26,503 bases of DNA from the IMG/VR virus record IMGVR_UViG_3300033571_018573, positions 1 through 26,503 of that record, one strand, 5' to 3'. How positions within the stretch are numbered: position 1 is the first letter of the stretch; each line of letters starts with the position of its first letter. The position numbers and the translations under genes are program-made. This document shows, piece by piece, positions 1 through 7,849 of the stretch. This DNA is from a virus. The notes under the pieces are model-generated. The model did not search any database and was not told where the DNA came from. It saw only the letters and a list, made by a program, of their open reading frames with translations.

Positions 1-798
1 TCCACCAGAGTAATAAGGAACAACGCCGCTTCCTCCATTGCCGCCTTTTAAAGCTCGGCCACCATTCCAAGATGTGGCAACAGAAGAGCCGGCACCACCG
101 CCACCATTCGTTCCATCAGCATCAAAATCTCCTCCAACGCCGCCAGCTTGCCCAGACGAACCACCGCTACCACCAATACCAGCACCAGCAGATGCTCCAA
201 GACTACCAGTCGAACCTCCTCCATTAGGGCCACCGGCACCGCCGCCACCATCTCCGGAATCTGTAGTGGAACTAGTTCCTTTGCCTCCTCCTGCACCTCC
301 GTTGCCAGCATAACCACCGGCACCGCCACCGCCCGTAGAACCTGCTTGGTTGGTAGAACTTGGCGCCACACCACCAGAACCTCCGGAATATTTAATCGAT
401 CCTATACCACTAGCAGATGATCCTCCAGCGCCAACATTAGCGACCCGTTGTCCACCACCGCCTCCTACCGCACCAACTAAAGCAGTAACATAAGATGCCG
501 ATCCAAACCAAGTATCTCCTCCAGAACTGCCATTGCCACCGGCTGTGTTTGTACCACTGCCGCCACTACCTACGGTGTAAGGAACAGTCGTAAAAGAAGA
601 TAAACTTACATTTGCAGAACGAGAATAGGCTCCTCCTCCACCTCCAGCGCCCGGATAACCGTTACCTGCTGCTTGGTTGACACCTTTACCTCCTCCACCG
701 CCACCACCTATACACTCTATGGTGTTATTATAATCGTTCCAATCGGCTGGTTTAGTCCAACTACTACCACCAGTAAGTATGACTCTTGTTAATGCCAT
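1..798 (-). CDS. Glycine-rich fibre/adhesin-like protein, 3' end missing
   Basis: An open frame of 266 codons runs from the ATG at 796-798 to the window edge without a stop, so the C-terminus is missing. The protein begins MALTRVILTGGSSWTKP, followed by an aromatic and acidic stretch (ADWNDYNNTIECI). Poly-glycine runs then continue to the end, interspersed with Ser, Ala, Asn and Thr. The layout of a short beta segment with W-x-x-P followed by a GGGGGGG run is that of glycine-rich phage proteins of the 'glycine-rich domain' type. Glycine-rich tail adhesins of T-even phages form a polyglycine-II sandwich that carries receptor-binding loops. A similar surface role here is inference. The gene starts 15 bases after the upstream fibre gene ends in two consecutive TGA codons, and no clear Shine-Dalgarno is visible. 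The frame is certain, but the function is uncertain without the C-terminus. Confidence 0.82.
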   Translation of the reverse strand, partial: MALTRVILTGGSSWTKPADWNDYNNTIECIGGGGGGGKGVNQAAGNGYPGAGGGGGAYSRSANVSLSSFTTVPYTVGSGGSGTNTAGGNGSSGGDTWFGSASYVTALVGAVGGGGGQRVANVGAGGSSASGIGSIKYSGGSGGVAPSSTNQAGSTGGGGAGGYAGNGGAGGGKGTSSTTDSGDGGGGAGGPNGGGSTGSLGASAGAGIGGSGGSSGQAGGVGGDFDADGTNGGGGAGSSVATSWNGGRALKGGNGGSGVVPYYSGG

Positions 799-813
799 GA
801 TTAGCTTATTTCA

Positions 814-2772
814 TCAATTGAATACAGTATCTAAACTATTTGTTATTTCATTGAAGAATACATAGACAGCACTTGGAGAGGTAGGACCGACATTAGAAAA
901 ACCTATCGCTCCATTAGTTCCAATATAAATGTTTCCGGTAACACCGATACCTCCAGAAACAATAATAGAACCATTGGTATTGGATGTTGATGATGCAGTA
1001 TTTGTAAAATATGTTTTTTGAGTAAATGTAACTTGTCCACTGTTTGTTACATTACCGGAAGTGGTTTGATTACCTACAGAGAAATCTCCATCAACAGTAA
1101 ATACCCCACTAACCCAAGTATTACCTTTAACAGCAAGACCACCATTGATAATCAAAGCACCCGTACTATTCGAAGTTGTGGGTGTGGTGTTTTGAATAAT
1201 CATTGAAGCCGTAGTAGATAATGTCACATTACCCGTTACGGTTCCTCCTGCTTTTGGTAAAGCAGCATTAGCTACTAAAAATGCAGCGTTGGCTTGAATG
1301 AACGCACCATTGGCATAAGTTGCTGCTGATCCGCCAGCAGCATTTGCGGCAGCGAAGGCGGCGTTGGCCTGAATAAACGCACCGTTGGCTTGAATACTAG
1401 AGACTGTGATGTTCGTGTTTTGAGTTAAGTTAACACCAGCTTCGTTATTGGCTTTCGCAAAAGCACCATTGGCGTATACAGAAGCAGAGTTGGCATCTCT
1501 AAATGCTCCATTAGCTTGAATAGTAGCAACAGTAATATTAGTGTTTTGCGTTAAGTTAACACCACCTTCAGTATTTGCTGTTATGAATGCAGCATTAGCT
1601 TGAACAAAGGCTCCATCAGCAATTATATTAGCGGTATTGGCTTTAAGGAATGCAGCATTAGCTTGAATGAATGCTCCATTGGCATAAGTTCCAGAAGCGC
1701 CGCCAGCAGAATTTGCAACTTCGAAAGCAGCATTAGCTTGAATGAATGCTCCATTCGCTTGAATGCTGGTTACTGTAATATTAGTGTTTTGAGTATCGTT
1801 GACGCCCGCTTCATTATTGGCTTTAGCAAATGCTCCATTAGCATATAATGCTGCTGAGTTGGCAGTACTTCTTGCTACTGAATCTGGTGTTGCTGAAGGG
1901 TTTAATAGATTTGTTCCTACTCCACCTGATGCTTCCGTTAAATCAATATAAACACCACGGGCAGAACCACCTTGTTCAAAGATTCTTAGTTTATCTTGAT
2001 AAGCGTCAATTGTAACACCGCCACCGAGAGTACCACTAGGCGGTTTATCTAAAAGTATTTCACCACCTTCATCACCACCAACCGGCAATACTATTAGTTT
2101 ACCACCACCACCAATTTTTAAATCACCACCAAATACTGTACCACTCGTATTTGCTAAGGCAGCATTGGCTTTATCGAAAGCTGCATTTGCTTTAAGATAA
2201 GCACCATCAGCTATAGGTTGAACAAAACTTAAGCCGGAATAAGCACTATTTGCATATGTTGCTGTCGAGTTTGCTTTGTCGTATGCTGAGTTGGCTTGAA
2301 TGAATGCAGCATTGGCATATGATGCTGCACTATTTGCAACAGTGAAACTAGAGTTAGAATAAGAACCGGCAGAGTTTGCAGTAGCCCAAGCTATAGAACC
2401 GTTAGTAGAAGTAAAGGCATCATTAGCTTTATCGAAAGCACCAGAGGCTATATCGTAGGTTGTTTTATCATCAATCGTTACCGTCTTCGATGTACTGCAA
2501 GCGGTTATGCTGATACCATTTGCACCTACTAATGTCAATGTATCAGTTGATGAAGACGCCAACACCAATGTAGAATTGGCATTGATTGTGGAAAAGGAAT
2601 CACTAGTTGATCCTCCTCCACTACTAGTTGAGATTGATGCTATTGAACCATTTGCATGTTTATAGAAAAGTAAACCATCAGCATAATTTATTGCCAACTC
2701 GCCATAATTTAACCCTGATGGAACACTACTTGATATGCCCGATTTTTTTAGCTGTATGCTTGTATTTGCCAT
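814..2772 (-). CDS. Tail fibre-like protein with AN-heptad coiled-coil arrays
   Basis: 652 residues. Residues 1-45 (IQLKKSG...GLNYGELAINYADGLLFYK) resemble the N-terminal attachment domain of the major tropism determinant type, and the two fibre proteins encoded just upstream start similarly. Residues 109-208 and 304-508 are heptads of the form ANxA(F/Y)xx, probably a trimeric fibre shaft. A non-repetitive domain at about 210-295 (GGEILLDKPPSG, then VTIDAYQDKLRIFEQGG and GVYIDLTEASGGVGTNLL) is of a kind I recall from marine phage fibres. Residues 510-620 are beta-rich GGTVTGN/GGxxVxGN repeats. A 68-residue module is duplicated inside it (311-378 and 434-501). The ATG follows the upstream TAA by five bases. 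A GGTGGA inside the last codons of the upstream gene could serve as ribosome binding site. The C-terminus (SLDTVFN) lacks the DGGxF ending of its neighbours. Fibre role is well supported; the receptor is unknown. Confidence 0.88.
   Translation of the reverse strand: MANTSIQLKKSGISSSVPSGLNYGELAINYADGLLFYKHANGSIASISTSSGGGSTSDSFSTINANSTLVLASSSTDTLTLVGANGISITACSTSKTVTIDDKTTYDIASGAFDKANDAFTSTNGSIAWATANSAGSYSNSSFTVANSAASYANAAFIQANSAYDKANSTATYANSAYSGLSFVQPIADGAYLKANAAFDKANAALANTSGTVFGGDLKIGGGGKLIVLPVGGDEGGEILLDKPPSGTLGGGVTIDAYQDKLRIFEQGGSARGVYIDLTEASGGVGTNLLNPSATPDSVARSTANSAALYANGAFAKANNEAGVNDTQNTNITVTSIQANGAFIQANAAFEVANSAGGASGTYANGAFIQANAAFLKANTANIIADGAFVQANAAFITANTEGGVNLTQNTNITVATIQANGAFRDANSASVYANGAFAKANNEAGVNLTQNTNITVSSIQANGAFIQANAAFAAANAAGGSAATYANGAFIQANAAFLVANAALPKAGGTVTGNVTLSTTASMIIQNTTPTTSNSTGALIINGGLAVKGNTWVSGVFTVDGDFSVGNQTTSGNVTNSGQVTFTQKTYFTNTASSTSNTNGSIIVSGGIGVTGNIYIGTNGAIGFSNVGPTSPSAVYVFFNEITNSLDTVFN
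1249..1863 (-). repeat. AN-heptad array with stutters and TQNTNITV inserts
   Basis: Residues 304-508 of the 652-residue fibre. Most units are ANxA(F/Y)xx heptads. Three inserts containing TQNTNITV keep the phase because the surrounding segment is exactly three heptads. Two units are 11 residues long (ANSAGGASGTY, ANAAGGSAATY), the size of a coiled-coil stutter. A 68-residue block is present twice (1639-1842 and 1270-1473). Confidence 0.88.
1572..1644 (-). repeat. Perfect 73-bp direct repeat, copy 1
   Basis: Every base of 1572-1644 matches 4504-4576, and the match stops on both sides. It encodes KANTANIIADGAFVQANAAF and the following ITAN. The two copies lie in different fibre genes in the same orientation and frame. 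Confidence 0.95.
2149..2448 (-). repeat. AN-heptad array, proximal part of the 652-residue fibre
   Basis: Residues 109-208, with units such as ASGAFDK, ANDAFTS, ANAAFIQ, ANSAYDK and ANAAFDK. The phase is broken once near residues 129-138 (a nine-residue unit, ATANSAGSY). It is separated from the distal array by a non-repetitive domain. Confidence 0.85.
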
Positions 2773-2777
2773 CTATT

Positions 2778-3449
2778 TTAGAATTTTCCACCATCTGCAA
2801 GTATGGCTTCCGATTTACCCTTTTTCTTTTTGCTAGGTATTACATTTTCTACAACTATAGGTACTTCAACTGCTGTTAGTTTACTTATCTCATTTTTCAA
2901 TTTATCTATCTCAGCAGTTTTGATGGCAAGCTTTTCATCGGTTGTTTTGATGATGTTTAAAATTTCTTTTTCTTTTTGTGCTACTTCATTTTGACTTTTG
3001 ATTAGTTCTTTTCTAAAAGTTTCTAAATGTTCTAGTTGATGCTTAGATTTATCCCATTCTTCTTTTTCTTTTGTCAAAACAGTAACATTATTTTCATACA
3101 TCTTAACACTATTTTTTAAAGCTTCTACTTCGCTCCTTAATAAATTTTCTTTATTTGGATCGTAAGTTGAAAGTTTATTTTTTAATTCTAAGTTATTTTG
3201 AGTAATTTCATCATTCTTTTTTCTATACTCTTCTTCCAACTCAAGTTTTCTTTGTTGGTAGAGATATTCTTGTTGCACCTCTGATTGATTCTGTTTCTCA
3301 GTGAACTCATTAATTTTTTCATCCATCATTTTTAACATGTCATCGCTCACCTTTAAATTGGCTTGCAATGACATGTTTTTAGCTAAGATATCAATTACTG
3401 TATCATTTAGAATCTGCACATAATGCTTAATGTAGGACTCATTATTCAT
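2778..3449 (-). CDS. Coiled-coil structural protein of unknown role
   Basis: 223 residues, strongly charged. The N-terminus (MNNESYIKHYVQILNDTVID, about residues 1-38) looks like a short globular or docking segment. Residues 40-195 are rich in Glu, Lys, Gln and Leu and read as one long coiled coil with few helix breakers. A basic patch (KKKKGK) follows, and the protein ends ADGGKF, a C-terminal motif shared with three nearby upstream proteins. It is preceded by a 59-base gap and a strong Shine-Dalgarno (AGGAG at 3456-3460, six bases from the ATG), so it is probably translated independently. Its position between two fibre genes and the shared tail motif suggest a virion or assembly role such as a fibre-associated rod or chaperone. 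No catalytic motif is visible and no family was recognised with confidence. Confidence 0.85.
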   Translation of the reverse strand: MNNESYIKHYVQILNDTVIDILAKNMSLQANLKVSDDMLKMMDEKINEFTEKQNQSEVQQEYLYQQRKLELEEEYRKKNDEITQNNLELKNKLSTYDPNKENLLRSEVEALKNSVKMYENNVTVLTKEKEEWDKSKHQLEHLETFRKELIKSQNEVAQKEKEILNIIKTTDEKLAIKTAEIDKLKNEISKLTAVEVPIVVENVIPSKKKKGKSEAILADGGKF

Positions 3450-3508
3450 TCAAAACTCCTATTATGTAAAATTGTATAAAATTATATAGACTACTTACTA
3501 AAACTACA
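3450..3508 (-). promoter_or_regulatory. 59-base gap with AT-rich promoter-like element and strong Shine-Dalgarno
   Basis: On the minus strand CTATATAAT (3481-3489) resembles a sigma-70 -10 box or a degenerate late promoter. AGGAG (3456-3460) lies six bases before the ATG at 3447-3449. It precedes the 223-residue coiled-coil gene. The Shine-Dalgarno is convincing and the promoter is tentative. Confidence 0.45.
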
Positions 3509-5281
3509 TTAGAAAATTCCACCATCCAAAGTATTTGTCCAAATTGGAGTTCCAGAATTGTTCACAGTAAGAATTTGATTAGACCATGTTTGATCTGAAG
3601 TATCTGCTGCTGCGGTAACAGACATAGCACCTGTACCATTACCGTAAATAATACCTTTACTGGTAAATGTTGCAGCACCAGTACCACCTTGTGTTACAGT
3701 TAATCCTGAGATTGACTGATATGTTGCAGCAGTCAATCTACCGTATGCATCAACTGTTAGTGAGGTTAGAGTATTGTTTGTAGCACCAGAACCCGTTGCT
3801 GTGAAAGTACTATTAGCAAGTGATCTAAATCCTGTATCACCGGCAACCAATAATGTATCTTGTGTGTAAGAAGTAGAACCTGTACCTCCACGAGAATAAC
3901 CAAACACACCAGAATTAATTGCTGATGCAGGCAATGCAATTGGGTTGGCTGATGTTCCAGTTAATCTTCCGTATGCATCAACGGTAATTGATGTGATTGT
4001 ATTTGATGATCCCAAATCATACGAACCGGTATGGGTATATGTACTATTTGCTAGAGTATTAAGACCACCAGTTCCATTTCCTACTAAGATTGCTCCATCA
4101 CTGAATGTTGTACGACCGGTACCACCATCGCCTACAACAATTGCTGCGGCCAGGCTAGAAACGATACCGCCGGTTATATTTGCACGAAGTGTAGCAGTAT
4201 TAGCAGAGGTAGCAGAACCTGACGCCAATACATTACCTGTAGGATCATTGGTAAGTCCTTTAAATAGGAAGTACTCTCCAGCAGCTTGTCTAACAAGACC
4301 AGTATATTTTGTTCCCGAATTTACATACTCACCATAAAAACCAATATCTAATGCATCTGCCGCATTATTTGCAGCCAATTTAATAAGAGTGTCTTCTGTT
4401 CTAATGGTCGATACATCATTAATAACTTGATCGCCACTGACGATAAGGTCTCCAGTAATAGCAAGACTACCGCTGATAGTACCACCCGAAGAAGATAGTT
4501 TGCTATTTGCTGTTATGAATGCAGCATTAGCTTGAACAAAGGCTCCATCAGCAATTATATTAGCGGTATTGGCTTTGTCATATGCCGAGTTAGCTTGAAC
4601 GAAGGAACCGTTGGCATAAGTTGCTGCTGAGTTAGCAGCTTGTCTAGCCCAACTATCAACTGAAACACCGCTACTTGCTATAGTATTGGCATAATCGTAG
4701 GCAGCATTTGCTTTAAGGAAAGCACTATTCGCATATGAACCAGCGGAGTTTGCGCCAGTCCAAGCAGCATTTGCTACAAACGCTGGATAACTAACATCAA
4801 TCTCATGGGTAGAAACCGCAAGAATTCTACCATTAGCAGCGATTGTAAGAGTAGGGATCGCAGTAGCTGATCCGTAGTCACCAGCAGATAGGCCAGGAAC
4901 TGCATTCAAACTTGCATTAAGTGTTACTGCTCCGGTTCCATTAAAAGCAACCGAAGAAGCACTAATATCGCCGCCAGAAATACTAAAATTTCGTGAAGTC
5001 TGTAATTGAGTGGCTGTATTCGAATTACCATATAATGTAGCATAAAATGCATTATTGTCATCTCTTTTTACTAAAGTGCCGGCAGTGGAATCAGAAGTTG
5101 CTGAATTTACAGTATCATAAGTTACTTTACCGCCGATAGCGTAAGAGGTAGAGCCATCAGCACTACCGATGAAGATGTTATTTGAACTGTATGAATAAGC
5201 TAACTCACCGCCTAACAAAGAAGATGGTGTTGAGGTAGTAGAAGAACGCTTAATCAACAATGCTGTGTTAGAAACGGCCAT
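3509..5281 (-). CDS. Tail fibre-like protein, Mtd-type N-terminus, TVDAYGRLT repeats
   Basis: 590 residues. The N-terminus (LLIKRSSTTSTPSSLLGGEL, then AYSYSSNNIFIGS) matches the fibre attachment-type domain of the neighbouring fibre genes. The first ~165 residues align in order with the 834-residue upstream protein (GTLVKR, TLYGN, YG..T.IPT), so the two are probably paralogues. Residues 169-259 hold AN heptads. Residues 275-372 contain a common phage tail module (GDLIVSGDQVINDVSTIR, then IGFYGEY and a LFKGLT segment). Residues 386-560 carry three QGGTG-type beta repeats (GGTG at 386, 465 and 533) with two TVDAYGRLT motifs. It ends LDGGIF. Shine-Dalgarno AGGA (5288-5291) lies six bases before the ATG, after a 63-base gap with a promoter-like element. 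A 73-bp stretch (4504-4576) is identical to one in the fibre gene at 814-2772. Confidence 0.9.
   Translation of the reverse strand: MAVSNTALLIKRSSTTSTPSSLLGGELAYSYSSNNIFIGSADGSTSYAIGGKVTYDTVNSATSDSTAGTLVKRDDNNAFYATLYGNSNTATQLQTSRNFSISGGDISASSVAFNGTGAVTLNASLNAVPGLSAGDYGSATAIPTLTIAANGRILAVSTHEIDVSYPAFVANAAWTGANSAGSYANSAFLKANAAYDYANTIASSGVSVDSWARQAANSAATYANGSFVQANSAYDKANTANIIADGAFVQANAAFITANSKLSSSGGTISGSLAITGDLIVSGDQVINDVSTIRTEDTLIKLAANNAADALDIGFYGEYVNSGTKYTGLVRQAAGEYFLFKGLTNDPTGNVLASGSATSANTATLRANITGGIVSSLAAAIVVGDGGTGRTTFSDGAILVGNGTGGLNTLANSTYTHTGSYDLGSSNTITSITVDAYGRLTGTSANPIALPASAINSGVFGYSRGGTGSTSYTQDTLLVAGDTGFRSLANSTFTATGSGATNNTLTSLTVDAYGRLTAATYQSISGLTVTQGGTGAATFTSKGIIYGNGTGAMSVTAAADTSDQTWSNQILTVNNSGTPIWTNTLDGGIF
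4504..4576 (-). repeat. Perfect 73-bp direct repeat, copy 2
   Basis: The partner of 1572-1644, inside the AN-heptad array of the 590-residue fibre. Neighbouring repeat units encode similar peptides with different codons, so full DNA identity here is exceptional. Confidence 0.95.
4505..4777 (-). repeat. AN-heptad array in the 590-residue fibre
   Basis: Residues 169-259, with units such as ANSAGSY, ANSAFLK, ANAAYDY, ANSAYDK, ADGAFVQ and ANAAFIT. A non-repetitive SGVSVDSWARQA stretch interrupts it. It includes the 73-bp segment identical to part of the gene at 814-2772. Confidence 0.85.
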
Positions 5282-5344
5282 TGTCTTTCCTTTTTATTGT
5301 TATAGTGTACAAGGTTTATGTAACTATTTATGCTTCAAAAATTT
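5282..5344 (-). promoter_or_regulatory. 63-base gap with candidate late promoter and ribosome binding site
   Basis: Read on the minus strand, CATAAATA (5325-5332) matches seven of eight bases of the T4 late promoter TATAAATA. It is followed by an AT-rich leader and AAGGAA ending at AGGA (5288-5291), six bases before the ATG at 5279-5281. This is the longest gap between genes in the window. No terminator hairpin was seen. Promoter activity is a guess from similarity in AT-rich DNA; the ribosome binding site is clear. Confidence 0.45.
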
Positions 5345-7849
5345 TCAAAAAATGCCACAATCTATAATTCCGGCTATGATAGTATTTGCTATAACTATAT
5401 TTGCTGTCAGGTTGCTAGAAAGCATATCTAAATTGCCAGAAAGTGTACCGCCAGTATTACTTAATTTACTGTTTGCCGCATCAAAAATTATAGAACCGTC
5501 AAAAGTTAGAATTTTAGGACTAGCATTTTGATTAGCAGTAATTGATATACCATTAGCGGTAACCAAATTAATAGAATCTTCACCAAATGCGACTAATCCT
5601 GGACCACCATTAATATCCCAAGTTTTAAAGCTACTTGCTAAACGGATTCTAACAGCGCCATCACCTAAATCCGAAACAAAAACGCCTGTATCATTATCGA
5701 AACGAAGAGTTGTTACATTGTTGACTACACCAAAAATATCATTAGCAAAATTATAATTTGATACAGTATTAATAGAATTATTCGCTCTATTAAAAGCAGC
5801 ATTAGCTTGAGAGAATGCTGCATTTGCATAAGATTCTGCGGCATCTGAGGCAATAAAAATAGAATTATTTCCATTATTTGCTGCCCACTTACCGGAAGTT
5901 TCTATCCATAAAAATTGTGCATTAGGTTGAGCACCACGGTCTACTTCAATACCTGCATTGTATAGAGGTTGACCTGACTGGTCAATCGCCGCATTTAGAG
6001 TAATGATATTATCAGTAATTAATACTGTCTGAGTATTTGCATAGACCACATTACCGGTGATGACCAAATTACCAGTTATCTGTACATCACCGGTAATTGT
6101 ACCACCGTTATTTGCATCTAAAGAATTGTTGGCTCGTAAAAACGCAGAGTTAGCATATGAACCTGCCGAGTTTGCTTGTTCAGAAATACCACCTACAGAT
6201 TGTCCTTCTCCACTTAAATCGATAACGAAAGTCGTTATATTGTTAGCATCATAATTGTTGCTGATTGCCAAACCGCCTGTTCCAGTAGTTGCTAAAACTA
6301 CACCACCGAGATTTATACTAACTGGACCCGAATAAGTTGGATTTGTTACTTGAAGAGTACCATTAGCATCAGCACTTAAAATGACACCATCGATATCGAC
6401 AGAACCTGGACCCACATACAGAGAATGCCATTTTCTTGTTGGTGATCCCAAATAATACTTAACATCAGTTAACGGTGTTATGTTACCCGTCATTACTATA
6501 TCACCGGATATTGTTCCTCCAGATGATGAGAATTTACCGTTAGCAGTATTGTAAGCACCTTGTGCTAAAGTGTAACCACTGTTTGCTTTATCGTATGCTA
6601 AATTGGCTACATCAAACCCAGTGTTGGCTTGTCTGATAGCCACATTAACTAAATTGTAAGCAGAATTGGCATGTCTAAATGCACCAGATGCAATAATTGC
6701 TGAATTGTTTGCTGATTCAAAAGCACTATTTGCATAAGAACTAGAAGTATTGCTTCTAGCAAAAATTAAGTTAGCTAATTCAAAAGCACCATTAGCGTAG
6801 AGCGAAGCACCATTAGCTTGAACAAACGCACCATTAGCGTAGAGTGCAGCACTGTTCGCTAAATTGTAAGAACTATTAACATGAATATAGGCCGAATTCG
6901 CTTGAAGAAAAGCGGCATTAGCATAAGAAGAAGCAGAATTAGCAACCGCAAACGCAGCGTTGGCTTTGATAGAAGCCGGACCTGCATATAGAGAAGCATT
7001 ATTGGCTACTTCAAATGCTGCGTTAGCTTGAGTAAAAGCACCATTGGCATATCTACTTGCACTGTTCGAAGTATAGCTGGCAACAAAAGCATATGCATAT
7101 GCTGAATTTGTAAGTTCGTATGCCGCATTGGCTTGTATAAATGCACCGTTAGCATATCTGCTTGCACTATTTGCGGCCGTACGAACCCAGTTGTCTTGAA
7201 GAAGAGCGCCGGATAGTAGTATAGTAGAGTTTGAATTTACTACTATAGTTTCGATACCATCGGTACCTTTGATAGTTAGAACATCTCTTCCAACTGTAAT
7301 AGCATTTGCACCATAATCACCTTTAACATTTAATGTGACTAGAGAATTAACATCCAATGCAATATTGGCGGCACTAGTAATTCGTCCTTTTGAATCTACT
7401 GTAATTGTTGGAACTATAGCAGTGCCTATTCCAGCGCCACCGTAAGTTGCAGCAGAAACACCAGTAGATGTTAATACTAAAGGTATATTGGCGTTATTTG
7501 ATCCATCAACCGACACTCTTCCGGTAGCGTCTCCACTGACACCAATTAATCTTGGATTTTCCCAAGTAGTCGCTGTACCTGCGTTACCGTATAATGTTGA
7601 GTGTACCGCAGAAGCAAAAACAGCACCGTTTGCTGCTCTCTTTACTAGAGTTCCTGCTACCGCAGCATTTGAAGCAGCATCAATGATATCGGTGTAGTAC
7701 TTACCACCAATAGTGATGATACTATTATCGGTGTTACCACCAATGAATAATTTGCCAGATACATTTGAATAAGCTGGCTCACCGGTAGTAAGGACTAACG
7801 GGGCAGTATTAGTATTAGAATACTTTAACTGAAATGTTGTAAATGCCAT
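5345..7849 (-). CDS. Long tail fibre-like protein with 31-heptad shaft
   Basis: 834 residues. N-terminal ~165 residues (FQLKYSNTNTAPLVLTTGEP, LFIGG, GTLVKRAANG, then VPTITVDSKGRITSA) are homologous to the next fibre gene. Residues 226-442 form an uninterrupted run of 31 seven-residue repeats of the form ANxA(F/Y)xx, the longest regular element in the window. Three beta-rich GGTxSG(N/D) segments follow (about residues 445, 560 and 810), with a module around 565-665 (ITGNVVYANTQTVLITDNII, then GIEVDRG and FLWIETSGKWAANNG) that I recall from phage fibres. Two short AN segments lie around 550 and 670. It ends IIDCGIF*, a variant of the DGGxF motif. The ATG directly follows the upstream stop (TAAATG), which suggests coupled translation. 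The role is probably a trimeric fibre attached through its N-terminus; this is inference from architecture. Confidence 0.9.
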   Translation of the reverse strand: MAFTTFQLKYSNTNTAPLVLTTGEPAYSNVSGKLFIGGNTDNSIITIGGKYYTDIIDAASNAAVAGTLVKRAANGAVFASAVHSTLYGNAGTATTWENPRLIGVSGDATGRVSVDGSNNANIPLVLTSTGVSAATYGGAGIGTAIVPTITVDSKGRITSAANIALDVNSLVTLNVKGDYGANAITVGRDVLTIKGTDGIETIVVNSNSTILLSGALLQDNWVRTAANSASRYANGAFIQANAAYELTNSAYAYAFVASYTSNSASRYANGAFTQANAAFEVANNASLYAGPASIKANAAFAVANSASSYANAAFLQANSAYIHVNSSYNLANSAALYANGAFVQANGASLYANGAFELANLIFARSNTSSSYANSAFESANNSAIIASGAFRHANSAYNLVNVAIRQANTGFDVANLAYDKANSGYTLAQGAYNTANGKFSSSGGTISGDIVMTGNITPLTDVKYYLGSPTRKWHSLYVGPGSVDIDGVILSADANGTLQVTNPTYSGPVSINLGGVVLATTGTGGLAISNNYDANNITTFVIDLSGEGQSVGGISEQANSAGSYANSAFLRANNSLDANNGGTITGDVQITGNLVITGNVVYANTQTVLITDNIITLNAAIDQSGQPLYNAGIEVDRGAQPNAQFLWIETSGKWAANNGNNSIFIASDAAESYANAAFSQANAAFNRANNSINTVSNYNFANDIFGVVNNVTTLRFDNDTGVFVSDLGDGAVRIRLASSFKTWDINGGPGLVAFGEDSINLVTANGISITANQNASPKILTFDGSIIFDAANSKLSNTGGTLSGNLDMLSSNLTANIVIANTIIAGIIDCGIF
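6524..7174 (-). repeat. 31 tandem ANxA(F/Y)xx heptads in the long fibre gene
   Basis: Residues 226-442 of the 834-residue fibre divide without gap into 31 seven-residue units such as ANGAFIQ, ANAAFEV, ANSAYNL and ANSGYTL. Position 1 is Ala in most units, 2 is Asn, 4 is Ala, Ser or Gly, and 5 is mostly Phe or Tyr. A strict period of seven over 217 residues implies a regular coiled coil; fully helical, it would span about 30 nm. DNA copies differ at synonymous sites. Confidence 0.9.

Noticed and set aside
38-313. Proline-rich plus-strand open frame
   Set aside because: It is the antisense of the poly-glycine codons of the gene at 1-798 (GGN read backwards gives NCC). Low-complexity composition alone keeps it open, and it has no ribosome binding site.
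48-374. Minus-strand open frame inside the glycine-rich gene
   Set aside because: It is in a different frame from the 266-codon frame that starts at 798. Its Val/Ala/Leu-rich product is the out-of-frame reading of GGN repeats.
3945-4337. 130-residue plus-strand open frame
   Set aside because: It is antisense to the beta-repeat part of the 590-residue fibre, has no recognisable domain or ribosome binding site, and every supported gene here is on the other strand.
1572-4576. The 73-bp repeats as ends of a mobile element
   Set aside because: Both copies are coding parts of the same heptad family, there is no transposase or integrase between them, and the interval holds ordinary fibre genes.
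814-7849. Diversity-generating retroelement suggested by the Mtd-like N-termini
   Set aside because: No reverse transcriptase, template repeat or C-terminal lectin-type variable region is visible in the window. Only the attachment-type N-terminus is shared with Mtd.
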